From Novosphingobium taihuense (GTDB lineage Bacteria; Pseudomonadota; Alphaproteobacteria; Sphingomonadales; Sphingomonadaceae), in NCBI RefSeq assembly GCF_007830315.1, contig NZ_VLKJ01000003.1:124001-188000 (forward strand): DNA of 64,000 nucleotides, written 5' to 3'. The translations under genes and the position numbers were made by a program. Positions 52,999 to 61,806 of this stretch are shown piece after piece. How positions within the stretch are numbered: position 1 is the stretch's first letter; each line of letters begins with the position of its first letter. The notes below the pieces were generated by a model. The model worked only from the letters and a program-made list of their open reading frames with translations, was not told the DNA's origin and did no database searches.

Positions 52999-54321
52999 TC
53001 AGACCTTGTCCTTCTCGAGGGCGAAGATGCAGAGCACGACGACCAACAGCGACAGTGCTTCCATCACGCCCCATGCCAGCCACTGCGAGTGGCTGTAGAG
53101 CCAGACGCCGATGGCCGGCGCGGCGATATAGGCCGCGCCATTGGCCGAGGTGACAATGCCGGCGGACTGGCCCTGTTCTGCGGGCGAGACGGCAAGGCTG
53201 GCACCCGAGGTGAAGCCGGGACGGAACAGGCCGAAGCCGATCGAGGCAATGGCGAAGCCGACCGCGATGGTGTGGAGATCGCGACCGGTAGCGACCGGGA
53301 TGATGCCGACGGTCGCAAGGCCCATGCCCCAGAGCGTCGAAGTGCGTGGCCCGAGCCCGAGCATGGGGATGAGGCCCCATTGTGCGAGCAGGGTGGCCAC
53401 CGCGCCCGACATCAGCACAAGGCCGATGGGCCCGGCACCGGCATCGGGATTGCCGCGCAGGCCAAGCCGGTCGAGCAGCAGGAAGCCGATGACGCCGAGC
53501 AGCATGGCCTGGGCATGCCCGCCAATTAGGCCCGCGGCGAGCCAAGGACGCAGGCGGCGGTCGGTCCAGCGCAGACGATCGGCGCCTGCGTGCTGCGGTT
53601 CGGCTTCGGGCAGTTCGTCGGGCGTACCGTCAGGTTGCTCCTCGACCATGCGCGGATTGGACGAAGCGCTGAAGGGAGCGGCCATGACCTCGCCACGCCC
53701 GGCAAAGCGCGGGTCGTCATTTGGCAGGCGCGTGCGCAGCAGCACCAGAACTACCACGCCGAACAGCGCGAACAGGGCGAACGGGCCGACCAGGCCAAGT
53801 CCGGGGAGAATCAGCAGCGGCGCAAGGGCAGGGCCGAGCACGGTGCCGAGACCAAAGCTTGAGGCGACCAGCGACAGTGCCTTTGTGCGATCGGCCCGCC
53901 CGGTGCGGCTGGCGACATAGGCCTGCACGGCTGGCGGTGCGGCCGAACCGAAGCCGCCGTAAAGCGAGCGGGCAATGGCAAAGAGCCCCATGGTCATGCC
54001 GGCGCTCAACCAGCCATCGAGCCCGAAGTGCAGGACCATGCCGCACAGCGCGAAGGACAATATGAAGCCCAGCACGCCAAGCGCCATCATCGCCTTGCGC
54101 CCGCGCCGGTCCGAACGGCGCGCCCAGAACGGGGCCATCATCACCCACAGCAGGGCCGACCACGAATAGGCAAGGCTCACCCAGACGTCGGCAATGCCAA
54201 GCCGCGTGCCGATCGAGGGCATGACCGATTGCATCGCGGTATTGCCTGCAGCGGTGACCAGCATGACCGCAAAGAGCAGCGCCATGCGCTCATTCGACAC
54301 GCGAATCGGGCCATCGGTCAT
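52999..54321 (-). CDS. MFS transporter
   Basis: A 440-residue major facilitator family protein with 12 predicted helices, the A-like motif RRSDRRGRKAM between helices 2 and 3, and a large central cytoplasmic loop (about 195-260) containing many acidic residues and Pro. It is closest in character to drug/metabolite efflux systems; the substrate is unknown. ATG at 54321 follows GGGAAAG; a TTG 17 codons upstream is less likely. It is in the same direction as the flippase gene, 82 bp upstream of it. Confidence 0.87.
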   Translation of the reverse strand: MTDGPIRVSNERMALLFAVMLVTAAGNTAMQSVMPSIGTRLGIADVWVSLAYSWSALLWVMMAPFWARRSDRRGRKAMMALGVLGFILSFALCGMVLHFGLDGWLSAGMTMGLFAIARSLYGGFGSAAPPAVQAYVASRTGRADRTKALSLVASSFGLGTVLGPALAPLLILPGLGLVGPFALFALFGVVVLVLLRTRLPNDDPRFAGRGEVMAAPFSASSNPRMVEEQPDGTPDELPEAEPQHAGADRLRWTDRRLRPWLAAGLIGGHAQAMLLGVIGFLLLDRLGLRGNPDAGAGPIGLVLMSGAVATLLAQWGLIPMLGLGPRTSTLWGMGLATVGIIPVATGRDLHTIAVGFAIASIGFGLFRPGFTSGASLAVSPAEQGQSAGIVTSANGAAYIAAPAIGVWLYSHSQWLAWGVMEALSLLVVVLCIFALEKDKV

Positions 54322-54465
54322 GCCGTTGTGCTTTCCCGGCGGCGCGCCATTGTCCACGACTGGTTCATCCAATCCTGACTAGTGTCCGCTAACGGTGCTT
54401 GCAATGGCAGGCCAAATTTGCGACCCGCTTGGGCCAGCTTGACCGGCAGAGGACCATTTCCTGCA

Positions 54466-55092
54466 ATGACTTCGACCCAAGTGGCGCGTGAGCCTCTTCT
54501 TCAGCGGGCAAAACGCAAGGCAGAGCGTGTGCTTGGTCCGGCCGGAATATTCTTCAAGGGCTTCCTCAAGCACCCGGCCATGGTCGGCGCGATCGTGCCC
54601 TCGTCCAACCGCACGATCGAGCGCGTGCTCTCGGTGGTGGACTGGGAAGAATGCCGCCTTTTCGTCGAATATGGCCCCGGCGTGGGCACTTTCTGCCGTC
54701 CGGTTCTGGAAAAGCTGCGCCGCGATGGCCGGCTGATCGTGATCGACACCAACCCCGATTTCATCGCCTATCTGCAGAAGACGATCGGCGACAGCCGCTT
54801 CATCGCGATCCATGGTTCGGCAACCGACGTGGAGGACATCGTCAAGGCGCATGGCTTTGACCATGCCGACTACGTGCTGTCGGGCCTTCCGTTCTCGAAC
54901 CTGCCCGAAGGCGTTGGCCCTGCGATCATGGGAGCGACGCATCGCGTGCTGCGCCCCGGCGGCGCGTTCCTCGTCTATCAGTACACCGCTCGTGCGCGCG
55001 ATCTGATGAGCCAGTTCTTCCGCCGCATCGACAAGGGCTTCGAGCCGGTCAACGTGCCCCCTTGCGTGATCAGCTGGGGCTGGAAGGAATAG
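54466..55092 (+). CDS. PmtA-like phospholipid methyltransferase or related SAM enzyme
   Basis: A 208-residue class I SAM methyltransferase. The start FFKGFLKHPAMVGAIVPSS matches phosphatidylethanolamine N-methyltransferases of the PmtA type and rRNA-adenine-methylase-like relatives; the SAM loop is VEYGPGVGTF, then DTNPDFIAYL, and the catalytic region SGLPFSNLPE. It may methylate a phospholipid or another amine lipid at the membrane. GAGGA is 13 nt before the ATG. It lies beside the CDP-alcohol/flippase cluster but reads in the other direction from MFS. Confidence 0.83.
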   Translation: MTSTQVAREPLLQRAKRKAERVLGPAGIFFKGFLKHPAMVGAIVPSSNRTIERVLSVVDWEECRLFVEYGPGVGTFCRPVLEKLRRDGRLIVIDTNPDFIAYLQKTIGDSRFIAIHGSATDVEDIVKAHGFDHADYVLSGLPFSNLPEGVGPAIMGATHRVLRPGGAFLVYQYTARARDLMSQFFRRIDKGFEPVNVPPCVISWGWKE

Positions 55093-55108
55093 GTCGGACG
55101 CTCGGCCT

Positions 55109-55930
55109 TCAGTCGAAGACCGAAGTGATTTCCGCCGTCGGGTCTCCGGCCATCTGGCGGTAGACCGCTGCCAGCATTGCCACGAAATAGACGAGCGCCG
55201 CAGCGGTGATCGCGCTTGAGACGGCAGCGGTCAGCACGCGCTGCAGTTCACCACCGGTGGTGAGCACCAGAACCACGCCGACCAGCATCATGGCCAGGCC
55301 ATAGACCACCGCGAAGACCAGTCCTGCAAGGATGAAGAAGGCGAGCAGACGGCCGGAATTGCCCCGGGTCAGCTCCCACGAGCGGCGCAGGGCGGCGACC
55401 GGATTGCGCTCGGCCTCGATCGCCAGCACCGGGGCGACGAGCGCCATGCGCAGGCTGCACCACACCATCGCAACGAAGACGGCGAGAATGACGATCGCGG
55501 CAATTGCCTGCACGCCGGTCAGCGCAGCAGCGCTCACCAGCACGAGGAAAGCCATGCCGAGCGCGCCGCCGACGATGATCTGGGCGAGGACGTAGGGCCC
55601 GAGCGCCTTGAAACCGCGCCCGATGGCCTGGCCCACCGTGGGGCGCGCAGGGTCGGTCATCACAATGAGCATGGTCACCGTGCCTGCCATCTGCAGCAGG
55701 GTAACAATGATCAGCAGCGGCAGCGAAGAAGTCCACGCCTCGGCCATGATCTCCATCATTTCGCCCGGCGGCGTGCCGGGGGCCATCTGGGGTTCGGGCA
55801 CGAAGATTGAGAAGGCGAGGGCGGGGAGCAGGAAGAACACCCCGGCAATGGCCATGAGCACGTCGCGGTTGGTGGCGACGAGGCGGGTGGCGGTCTTCCA
55901 GGCAAGGCTGCTGTCGAGGCGGGGGGTCAT
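55109..55930 (-). CDS. Multi-helix membrane protein (glycerophosphodiester phosphodiesterase membrane-domain-like)
   Basis: A 273-residue integral membrane protein with six predicted helices (about 25-45, 70-92, 112-135, 140-165, 195-220 and 235-258). It has the cytoplasmic-loop motif ERNPVAALRRSWELTRGNSGRLLAF that recurs in the membrane-domain family associated with GlpQ-like proteins, but no catalytic phosphodiesterase domain is attached. The function is unknown. It converges with the PmtA-like gene and has its own ATG start. Confidence 0.8.
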   Translation of the reverse strand: MTPRLDSSLAWKTATRLVATNRDVLMAIAGVFFLLPALAFSIFVPEPQMAPGTPPGEMMEIMAEAWTSSLPLLIIVTLLQMAGTVTMLIVMTDPARPTVGQAIGRGFKALGPYVLAQIIVGGALGMAFLVLVSAAALTGVQAIAAIVILAVFVAMVWCSLRMALVAPVLAIEAERNPVAALRRSWELTRGNSGRLLAFFILAGLVFAVVYGLAMMLVGVVLVLTTGGELQRVLTAAVSSAITAAALVYFVAMLAAVYRQMAGDPTAEITSVFD

Positions 55931-56028
55931 GAGCGGGTCAATAGCAGCGTGGCAGCGCTGCGTCGAACGTCAGTTTTTGGCAAAAGCGCCTCTTGCCACT
56001 GGCCAAGCGCTGCGCCATCTCGCAGGCC

Positions 56029-56700
56029 ATGGCCTCACGCGACACGATCGAGATCCGCCGCGAATCCGCGCAAGTGCCCTATCGCGAGGCGCTTGACGCG
56101 ATGGCCGCGCGCAACGCCGCGATTGCCGAGGGCAGCGGGCAGGAGCTGATCTGGCTGCTCGAGCATCCGCCGGTTTATACCGCCGGCACCAGCGCTTCGC
56201 CCGACGAACTGCTCGACCCGCGCTTCGAAGTGGTCGAGGCGGGGCGTGGCGGACGCTATACCTATCACGGGCCGGGACAACGCATCGGTTACGTCCTGCT
56301 GGACCTGCGCAAGCGCGCGCGGGACGTGCGCGGCTTCGTCCATGCGCTGGAAGGCTGGGTGATCGATACGCTGGCAGACTTCGGCGTCGAATCATGGCGG
56401 GCTGAGGGGCGCGTCGGCATCTGGACGAAGGGTGCTGACGGGCGCGAGGCCAAGATCGGCGCCATCGGCGTGCGCATCCGCCGCTGGGTTACGATGCATG
56501 GCTTTTCGGTCAATCTCTCGCCTGACCTTTCGCACTTCGGCGGCATCGTGCCCTGCGGGATCGACGAGTTCGGCGTGACGAGCCTTGCCGCGCTCGGCCG
56601 CGATGTTACACCTGCGCAGTGGGACGAGGCGCTGCTTGCGCACCTTGACCGCTTTCTCGAACGTCTGGACACCGCCTGTCCGCCTCCGGAGGCTGCATGA
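56029..56700 (+). CDS. lipB: Lipoyl(octanoyl) transferase
   Basis: A 223-residue enzyme that moves octanoyl groups from acyl carrier protein to lipoyl domains, the first step of endogenous lipoate synthesis. It has the [14 protein letters not shown] block at 80-93, the catalytic Lys142 in [10 protein letters not shown] and the catalytic Cys176 in [13 protein letters not shown]. The ATG at 56029 gives the standard N-terminus [13 protein letters not shown]; the earlier TTG lies in a region with no conserved sequence. It overlaps the next lipoprotein gene by 4 bp. Confidence 0.95.
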   Translation: MASRDTIEIRRESAQVPYREALDAMAARNAAIAEGSGQELIWLLEHPPVYTAGTSASPDELLDPRFEVVEAGRGGRYTYHGPGQRIGYVLLDLRKRARDVRGFVHALEGWVIDTLADFGVESWRAEGRVGIWTKGADGREAKIGAIGVRIRRWVTMHGFSVNLSPDLSHFGGIVPCGIDEFGVTSLAALGRDVTPAQWDEALLAHLDRFLERLDTACPPPEAA

Positions 56701-56978
56701 TCATTCGCTCAATTGCTCTCGGACTGTGCCTGATGGCGTGCGCCTGCGGCAAGAAGGCGGACGAGGCCGCGACCAGTGCCGCGGGAGCAGAAGTGCTGCC
56801 CGGATCGATCTCGGACGCCATGATCGACCTCGACACTTCGACAGCCTCTCCGCCGATGGCTGCGGTTCATGTCGAAAAGAAGAAGGCGGCGCCCGATGCG
56901 AGCGAGGCGGCTGCCGACGAGGCCGTCGCAGAACCGGCAGCCGAGGCTGCGCCTGCAGATTCAGCCGATACCCAGTAG
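56697..56978 (+). CDS. Small Ala-rich lipoprotein
   Basis: A 93-residue exported lipoprotein: signal with lipobox LMAC placing the lipidated Cys at residue 15, a Lys/Ala-rich mature chain, and an acidic Ala/Pro-rich C-terminus. It is translationally coupled to lipB (ATGA). The last 18 bp overlap the converging CitE-like gene. No family is known, so function is open. Confidence 0.75.
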   Translation: MIIRSIALGLCLMACACGKKADEAATSAAGAEVLPGSISDAMIDLDTSTASPPMAAVHVEKKKAAPDASEAAADEAVAEPAAEAAPADSADTQ

Positions 56979-57842
56979 CTGCTTTGCCATCCTGAGGTGG
57001 GGCTGGTCGACCATGCGGCCGTTGTACTGCAGCGTTCCGGCATAGGGATTGGCGGAAAAGAGCGCGACGATGGCGTGGGCTTCTGCCAACTCCTCCTCGC
57101 TTGGCGCAAAGGCGGCGTTGATCACCGGCACCTGTGAAGGATGGATCGCGAGCATCCCGGTAAAACCATCGGCCTTCGCGGATTCGGCGGCGCGACGGGT
57201 GCCGTCCTCGTCGCGGAAATCATCGTGTAGGGTATCGATCGCCCAGACGCCCTTCGCATGGGCGGTCAGCAGGCATTGCGCGCGGATGAAGCGGAAAGCA
57301 TCGGTCCACGCACCTGAAGCATCGCGCTTGCGGCTGGCGCCGAGCACGGCGGACAGGTCCTCCGCCCCCCAGGTCAGCCCGGCGAGGCGTGGCATCGGTG
57401 CATCGACGTATGATGTGATCGTGAGGGCCGATTTTGCCGTTTCGCTGACCAGCGGCAGGATCTTCGTCGCACCGTTGGGCAGGCGGTTGCGTTGTTCGAG
57501 TTCGTAGATTTCGGCGGCAATCATGCGGACCTGTTCGGGCCCTTCGCACTTGGGCAGCATCACGCCATCGGGCGCGCCTGCCATGACCACGGCCAGATCG
57601 TCGCGCCACAGGCCGGTGTCGATCGCGTTGATCCTGACCCACCGGGCGACGGGGCGGTTCTCGGTCACGTGCTGGCGGTGGATAGCGAGCCAATCGCGGG
57701 CGAGGACGCGGGCCTGCGGCTTGGCCGAAGGGGCCACCGCGTCTTCGAGATCGACGATCACCGCATGCGCGCCCGTCGTCATGGCCTTGCCCAGCTTCTT
57801 CTCGCTGTCACCGGGAACAAAGAGCCATGATCTTGGCGGCAT
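56961..57842 (-). CDS. CitE-like CoA ester lyase (HpcH/HpaI aldolase family)
   Basis: A 293-residue TIM-barrel lyase of the CitE-like group: SWLFVPGDSEKKLGKA with the phosphate/CoA loop, IVDLEDAVAPSAK giving the metal Glu/Asp, and GLTWGAEDLSAVLG. Members cleave citramalyl-CoA, malyl-CoA or related esters; without citrate lyase partners here it is likely one of the stand-alone enzymes. The C-terminal GFTGMLAIHPSQVPVINAAF block is typical. It overlaps the opposing lipoprotein gene by 18 bp at the 3' ends. Confidence 0.9.
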   Translation of the reverse strand: MPPRSWLFVPGDSEKKLGKAMTTGAHAVIVDLEDAVAPSAKPQARVLARDWLAIHRQHVTENRPVARWVRINAIDTGLWRDDLAVVMAGAPDGVMLPKCEGPEQVRMIAAEIYELEQRNRLPNGATKILPLVSETAKSALTITSYVDAPMPRLAGLTWGAEDLSAVLGASRKRDASGAWTDAFRFIRAQCLLTAHAKGVWAIDTLHDDFRDEDGTRRAAESAKADGFTGMLAIHPSQVPVINAAFAPSEEELAEAHAIVALFSANPYAGTLQYNGRMVDQPHLRMAKQLLGIG

Positions 57843-57867
57843 GCGGCATTACTCCATCTGAGCGTTT

Positions 57868-58974
57868 CTAGTTGGCCGGAGCGGTCTCCTCCGCCAGCGT
57901 CGGGTAGTCGATATAGCCGACCTCGCCCGGGAAATACCACGTCTGTGGCACCCCCTTGTTCGGATTGATGTGCGCTCCGACACGGATGCGCTCGACGAGG
58001 TCGGGGTTGGAGATGAACGGACGACCGAAACTGATCGCGTCGGCACGTCCCGAGGCAACGTCTGCGGCTGCCGCCTCAGGCGTGTAGTCGCTGTTGAGGA
58101 CCAGAGGCCCGGTGTAGATCGAGCGGATCAGCGCGTCCTGCTTGGGCACATTGGTCGATCCGAAGGTTCCGTCGGGTCCCGGCTGGCGCAGCTCGAGGAA
58201 GCCGATACCAAGCTCTTGCAGCACGCGTGCGGCTTCGCCGAAAGTCGCGGCAGGGTTGCTGTCGTCCGCCCCTTGCGATTCGCCGTTGGGCGAAAGGCGT
58301 ACCGAGACACGCTCCTTGCCCCAGATCGAGATCAGGCGCTCGACGACTTCGCGCAGCAGGCGCACGCGGTTCTGCGGGCTGCCGCCGTAATCGTCATCGC
58401 GCAGGTTGGTGCCATCGCGCAGGAACTGGTCGATCAGGTAGCCATTGGCGGCATGAAGCTGCACGCCATCAAACCCGGCCTTCTTCGCATTTTCGGCAGC
58501 GCGGGCATAGTCGTCGAGCAGGCGCGGCATTTCATCGAGGCGCAAGGGGCGGGCGGTGGCGAAGTCCTGCTTGCCTTCGGGCGTATGCGCCTGGCCCGGC
58601 GCACGCGTGGCCGATGCCGACACCGGAGGCTCACCGCCGAGGAAGTAGGGATGAACGATACGGCCCATGTGCCAGAGCTGGAGGATGATCCGTCCGCCCG
58701 CTTCATGCACGGCCTGCGTCACCGGCTTCCACGCTTCAGTCTGCTCGTCGCTCCAGATGCCCGGAGCACTGGGCCAGCCAAGGCCTTCGCGGCTGATGCC
58801 GGTGGCTTCGGAAATGATCAGACCCGCACTCGCGCGCTGGCGGTAGTACTCCACCATGATCGGCGTTGGCACGCTGTCACCAGTGGCGCGGCCGCGGGTG
58901 AGCGGGGCCATGACGATACGGTTGGGCGCTTCGATTGCGCCAAGGTTCAGGGGCTGAAACAAGGGCTCGTGCAT
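57868..58974 (-). CDS. Old yellow enzyme family alkene reductase (NemA-like)
   Basis: A 368-residue FMN TIM-barrel oxidoreductase. It has the N-terminal RIVMAPLTRGRATGDSVPTP, the active-site block QLWHMGRIVHPYF, and HAANGYLIDQFLRDG with the catalytic His/Asn pair and the Tyr. Such enzymes reduce activated alkenes, maleimides or nitrate esters with NAD(P)H and often respond to electrophile stress. It is 25 bp upstream of the CitE-like gene in the same direction, so cotranscription is possible. Confidence 0.94.
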   Translation of the reverse strand: MHEPLFQPLNLGAIEAPNRIVMAPLTRGRATGDSVPTPIMVEYYRQRASAGLIISEATGISREGLGWPSAPGIWSDEQTEAWKPVTQAVHEAGGRIILQLWHMGRIVHPYFLGGEPPVSASATRAPGQAHTPEGKQDFATARPLRLDEMPRLLDDYARAAENAKKAGFDGVQLHAANGYLIDQFLRDGTNLRDDDYGGSPQNRVRLLREVVERLISIWGKERVSVRLSPNGESQGADDSNPAATFGEAARVLQELGIGFLELRQPGPDGTFGSTNVPKQDALIRSIYTGPLVLNSDYTPEAAAADVASGRADAISFGRPFISNPDLVERIRVGAHINPNKGVPQTWYFPGEVGYIDYPTLAEETAPAN

Positions 58975-59047
58975 GCTAGGGGCCTCTTTCGTGAAAAGAT
59001 CGGCGAACGTTCTAGGTTTCGCTTTGCAACTGGATTAGGCGGCGCCG

Positions 59048-59941
59048 ATGACGAATTCAAGTGACGCGGCCTTGTCATTTCGCCCCAGTCCCAAGCATTT
59101 CCTTGCCCTGCTGACAGGAAACGTTGCGCTGGCGCTTGGTCCCTGGTTCGTGCGCATTGCCGACAGTGGCCCGGTTTCTGCAGGATTCTGGCGACTGGCG
59201 CTGGCCTTGCCCTTGCTAGGGCTGTTCGCGTGGCGCAGCGGAGAAAAGTTGTGGGGTTACCGGACGAAGGACTGGTGGCTCATCATGGGTGCCGGCGTGG
59301 TCTTCGCACTCGATCTAGCCAGCTGGCACGTGGGAATCGAACGGACGAAGCTGGGCAACGCCACGCTGTTCGGCAACTCAGGCAGTGTGATCCTGATGGT
59401 CTGGGGCCTGATCACCATGCACCGCCGCCCGCACTTGCGCGAGTTTGCTGCCGTGGCGATGGCGCTGGGCGGGGCAGGGCTGTTGCTCGGGCGCTCGATG
59501 GAGATCGATGCGCGCACGCTGGCAGGAGACCTCTTCTGCATTCTCGCCGGGCTGTTCTACGTTGTCTACATCCTGCTGGTGCAGGACGTGCGCGAACGTC
59601 TCAAGCCGTGGAGCTTGCTGTTCTGGTCGAGCCTTGCCGGGTGCCCGATCATGCTCGGCACGGCGCTGGCGATGGGCGAGCCGGTGCTGGCACACAACTG
59701 GTGGCCGCTGATCGGACTGATGCTGGCGAGCCAGATCGTCGGGCAGGGGCTGCTGGTCTATTCGCTCGGCCACTTCCCGCCACTGGTGATCGGGCTCGTG
59801 CTGCTCACCCAGCCTGCGGTCTCGGTCGTCGTCGGCTGGATTTCGTTCGGCGAAGTTCTGGCACTGCCCGATGCCGTCGGCATGGCGCTGGTCGGCGCGG
59901 CACTGGTGCTGGCGCGGCTGGGCGAGGGAAAGCCTGCCTAG
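59048..59941 (+). CDS. EamA/DMT-superfamily transporter
   Basis: A 297-residue inner-membrane protein with ten predicted helices in two EamA repeats. The family signature is seen as FWRLALALPLLGLFAW and WHVGIERTKLGNATLFGNSGSVILM in the first half, and SQIVGQGLLVYSLGHFPPLVIGLVLLTQPAVSVVVGWISFGE in blocks in the second. These transporters move amino acids, nucleosides or other metabolites, mostly outward. It starts with ATG and has its stop one base from that of the converging nadA gene. Confidence 0.9.
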   Translation: MTNSSDAALSFRPSPKHFLALLTGNVALALGPWFVRIADSGPVSAGFWRLALALPLLGLFAWRSGEKLWGYRTKDWWLIMGAGVVFALDLASWHVGIERTKLGNATLFGNSGSVILMVWGLITMHRRPHLREFAAVAMALGGAGLLLGRSMEIDARTLAGDLFCILAGLFYVVYILLVQDVRERLKPWSLLFWSSLAGCPIMLGTALAMGEPVLAHNWWPLIGLMLASQIVGQGLLVYSLGHFPPLVIGLVLLTQPAVSVVVGWISFGEVLALPDAVGMALVGAALVLARLGEGKPA

Positions 59942-59942
59942 C

Positions 59943-60941
59943 TCACCCCCCGAAAGGCTTTGCCCCAAGATCGCCCAAACCCACCGTGCCGCTGGCCATG
60001 TCGAGCATGCGGTCGAGGCTCCTTTTGGCGGCGAGGCGCAGGTCCTCGGCCATTTCGATGCGGGGCTTCAGGTCGCGCAGGGCGAGGTAGAGCTTTTCCA
60101 TCGTGTTGAGCGCCATGTAGGGGCAGATGTTGCAGTTGCAGTTACCGTCCGCGCCCGGCGCACCGATGAAGGTCTTTTCCGGGATTGCGAGCTGCATCTG
60201 GTGGATGATGTGCGGCTCGGTCGCCACGATCAGCGTATCGCCGGTGAAGGTCTTGGCGAACTGCAGGATGCCGCTGGTTGAGCCGACATAGTCGCAATGG
60301 TCGATGATGTGCGGCGGGCATTCGGGGTGCCCTGCCACCGGCGCGCCGGGGTGCTGTGCCATGAGCTTGAGCAGCTCTGTTTCCGAGAACGCCTCGTGCA
60401 CGATGCACACGCCCGGCCAGAGCAGCATCTCGCGCCCGAACTTGCGGTTGAGATAGCCGCCGAGGTGACGGTCGGGCCCGAAGATGATCTTCTGTTCGGG
60501 CGGAATCTGGGCGAGGATCGTCTCTGCGCTCGATGACGTCACGATCACATCGGACAGTGCCTTCACCTCGGTCGAGCAGTTGATGTAGGTCAGCGCGATA
60601 TGATCGGGGTGAGCCTCGCGGAACGCCTTGAACTTGTCAGGCGGGCACGAATCTTCAAGGCTGCAGCCTGCGTCGAGGTCTGGCAGGACGACGATCTTGT
60701 CAGGCGAAAGGATCTTGGCGGTATCGGCCATGAACTTGACGCCGCAGAATGCGATGACGTCAGCATCGGTGGCGGCTGCCTTGCGCGAGAGTTCGAGACT
60801 GTCGCCCACGAAATCGGCGAGGTCCTGAATTTCCGGGCGCTGGTAATAATGCGCGAGGATAACCGCGTTGCGCTCCTTGCGCAGACGGTCAATTTCGGCG
60901 CGCAGGTCGAGGCCGGAAAGGTTCAGGGGCTGGGCAGTCAT
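59943..60941 (-). CDS. nadA: Quinolinate synthase A
   Basis: A 332-residue [4Fe-4S] enzyme that condenses iminoaspartate with dihydroxyacetone phosphate to quinolinate in NAD synthesis. Cluster cysteines lie in YINCSTEVKA, GHPECPP and CNCNICPYM; the substrate-binding block AHYYQRPEIQDLADFVGDSL is conserved. The partner genes nadB and nadC are not in the window. ATG start (MTAQPLNLSGLDLRAEIDRL). Confidence 0.95.
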   Translation of the reverse strand: MTAQPLNLSGLDLRAEIDRLRKERNAVILAHYYQRPEIQDLADFVGDSLELSRKAAATDADVIAFCGVKFMADTAKILSPDKIVVLPDLDAGCSLEDSCPPDKFKAFREAHPDHIALTYINCSTEVKALSDVIVTSSSAETILAQIPPEQKIIFGPDRHLGGYLNRKFGREMLLWPGVCIVHEAFSETELLKLMAQHPGAPVAGHPECPPHIIDHCDYVGSTSGILQFAKTFTGDTLIVATEPHIIHQMQLAIPEKTFIGAPGADGNCNCNICPYMALNTMEKLYLALRDLKPRIEMAEDLRLAAKRSLDRMLDMASGTVGLGDLGAKPFGG

Positions 60942-60997
60942 CGCGTCACGTCCTCCCGCCCGCTTGAGCTTGCGGGCGAGAGGGGGACTTAGGGACC

Positions 60998-61729
60998 TCA
61001 GCCCGCTGCGGCAATACCTTCAGCGAGCGAAACGAACGGCGGGAAGACTGAAAGGCCCATTACCACCGCCGTCACCGTCACCACGGCCAGGGCAACGAGT
61101 CGCGTGGCGGGGTGCAGGGTGCCGGTCTGCTTGAGATCATGCCGGGCAACGATCGCGACCACGCCAAGCTGGAGCGACATCTGGATGATCGGGGTCAGCA
61201 CCGGGCCGAGGATCGGTGCTGGAACGAGCCTGCCGAACGCGGGCTCCATCACCATGATCGTGGCACCGAACATCAGCCGGCGGTGCCATTGGGTGTGCTT
61301 GCGCAGGGCAATGCCTGCCCCGACCATAACGGCAAAGGCGGTTGCCTCGATATGCGTCAGGGCAAGAAAGAAGGCGTTGGTGAAGAACGGCGGGACGCGG
61401 TGCAGTTCGATCGCCATGCGGCCGGTGAACATGCCAAGTCCGGCGATCACCAGCACAAGAGCGAAGCTTATCCATCCCAGCTTGCGATGCAGGCCGATGT
61501 TCTGGCTGCTGGCCAGCAGGTTCTGCGTGACGAACAGGCCAAGCCAGGACAGCATCGCCACGCCGTGGAGGTGTACCCAGATCGGAACGGTGCTGGGCGA
61601 AACGAACCCGCGCAGTGCCCATTGGGCAAAGCCGAAGACGATGAAGGCCGCAATGCCGATGGCCATGCGGGTAAAGAAGCGCTGGTCGCGCGAATACGGA
61701 TAAGCGGTATTGATTGCGGCGGTAGCCAT
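60998..61729 (-). CDS. Six-to-seven helix membrane protein, unknown
   Basis: A 243-residue integral membrane protein with hydrophobic segments near residues 22-42, 52-72, 84-103, 120-140, 150-175 and 205-230. His residues sit near helix ends (VHLHGVAML, HIEATAF, KHTQWHRRLMFG), as in proteins binding haem or a metal, and the arrangement resembles DUF2306-like membrane proteins. No function can be set. It is downstream of the DUF4230 gene in the same direction (77 bp gap). Confidence 0.75.
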   Translation of the reverse strand: MATAAINTAYPYSRDQRFFTRMAIGIAAFIVFGFAQWALRGFVSPSTVPIWVHLHGVAMLSWLGLFVTQNLLASSQNIGLHRKLGWISFALVLVIAGLGMFTGRMAIELHRVPPFFTNAFFLALTHIEATAFAVMVGAGIALRKHTQWHRRLMFGATIMVMEPAFGRLVPAPILGPVLTPIIQMSLQLGVVAIVARHDLKQTGTLHPATRLVALAVVTVTAVVMGLSVFPPFVSLAEGIAAAG

Positions 61730-61806
61730 CTCGAGTCTCCACCAGTCCCGGTGCGCCCGCTAAGAGATTCGCACAGGATCGGCGGTGACGCCAGTCACAC
61801 CTGCAA

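Noticed and set aside
45433..55092. Interpretation of the cluster as a capsule or O-antigen locus
   Set aside because: No glycosyltransferase, polymerase (Wzy) or Wza/Wzc gene is present; CDP-alcohol transferases and inositol synthase fit a lipid or polyol-phosphate pathway better.
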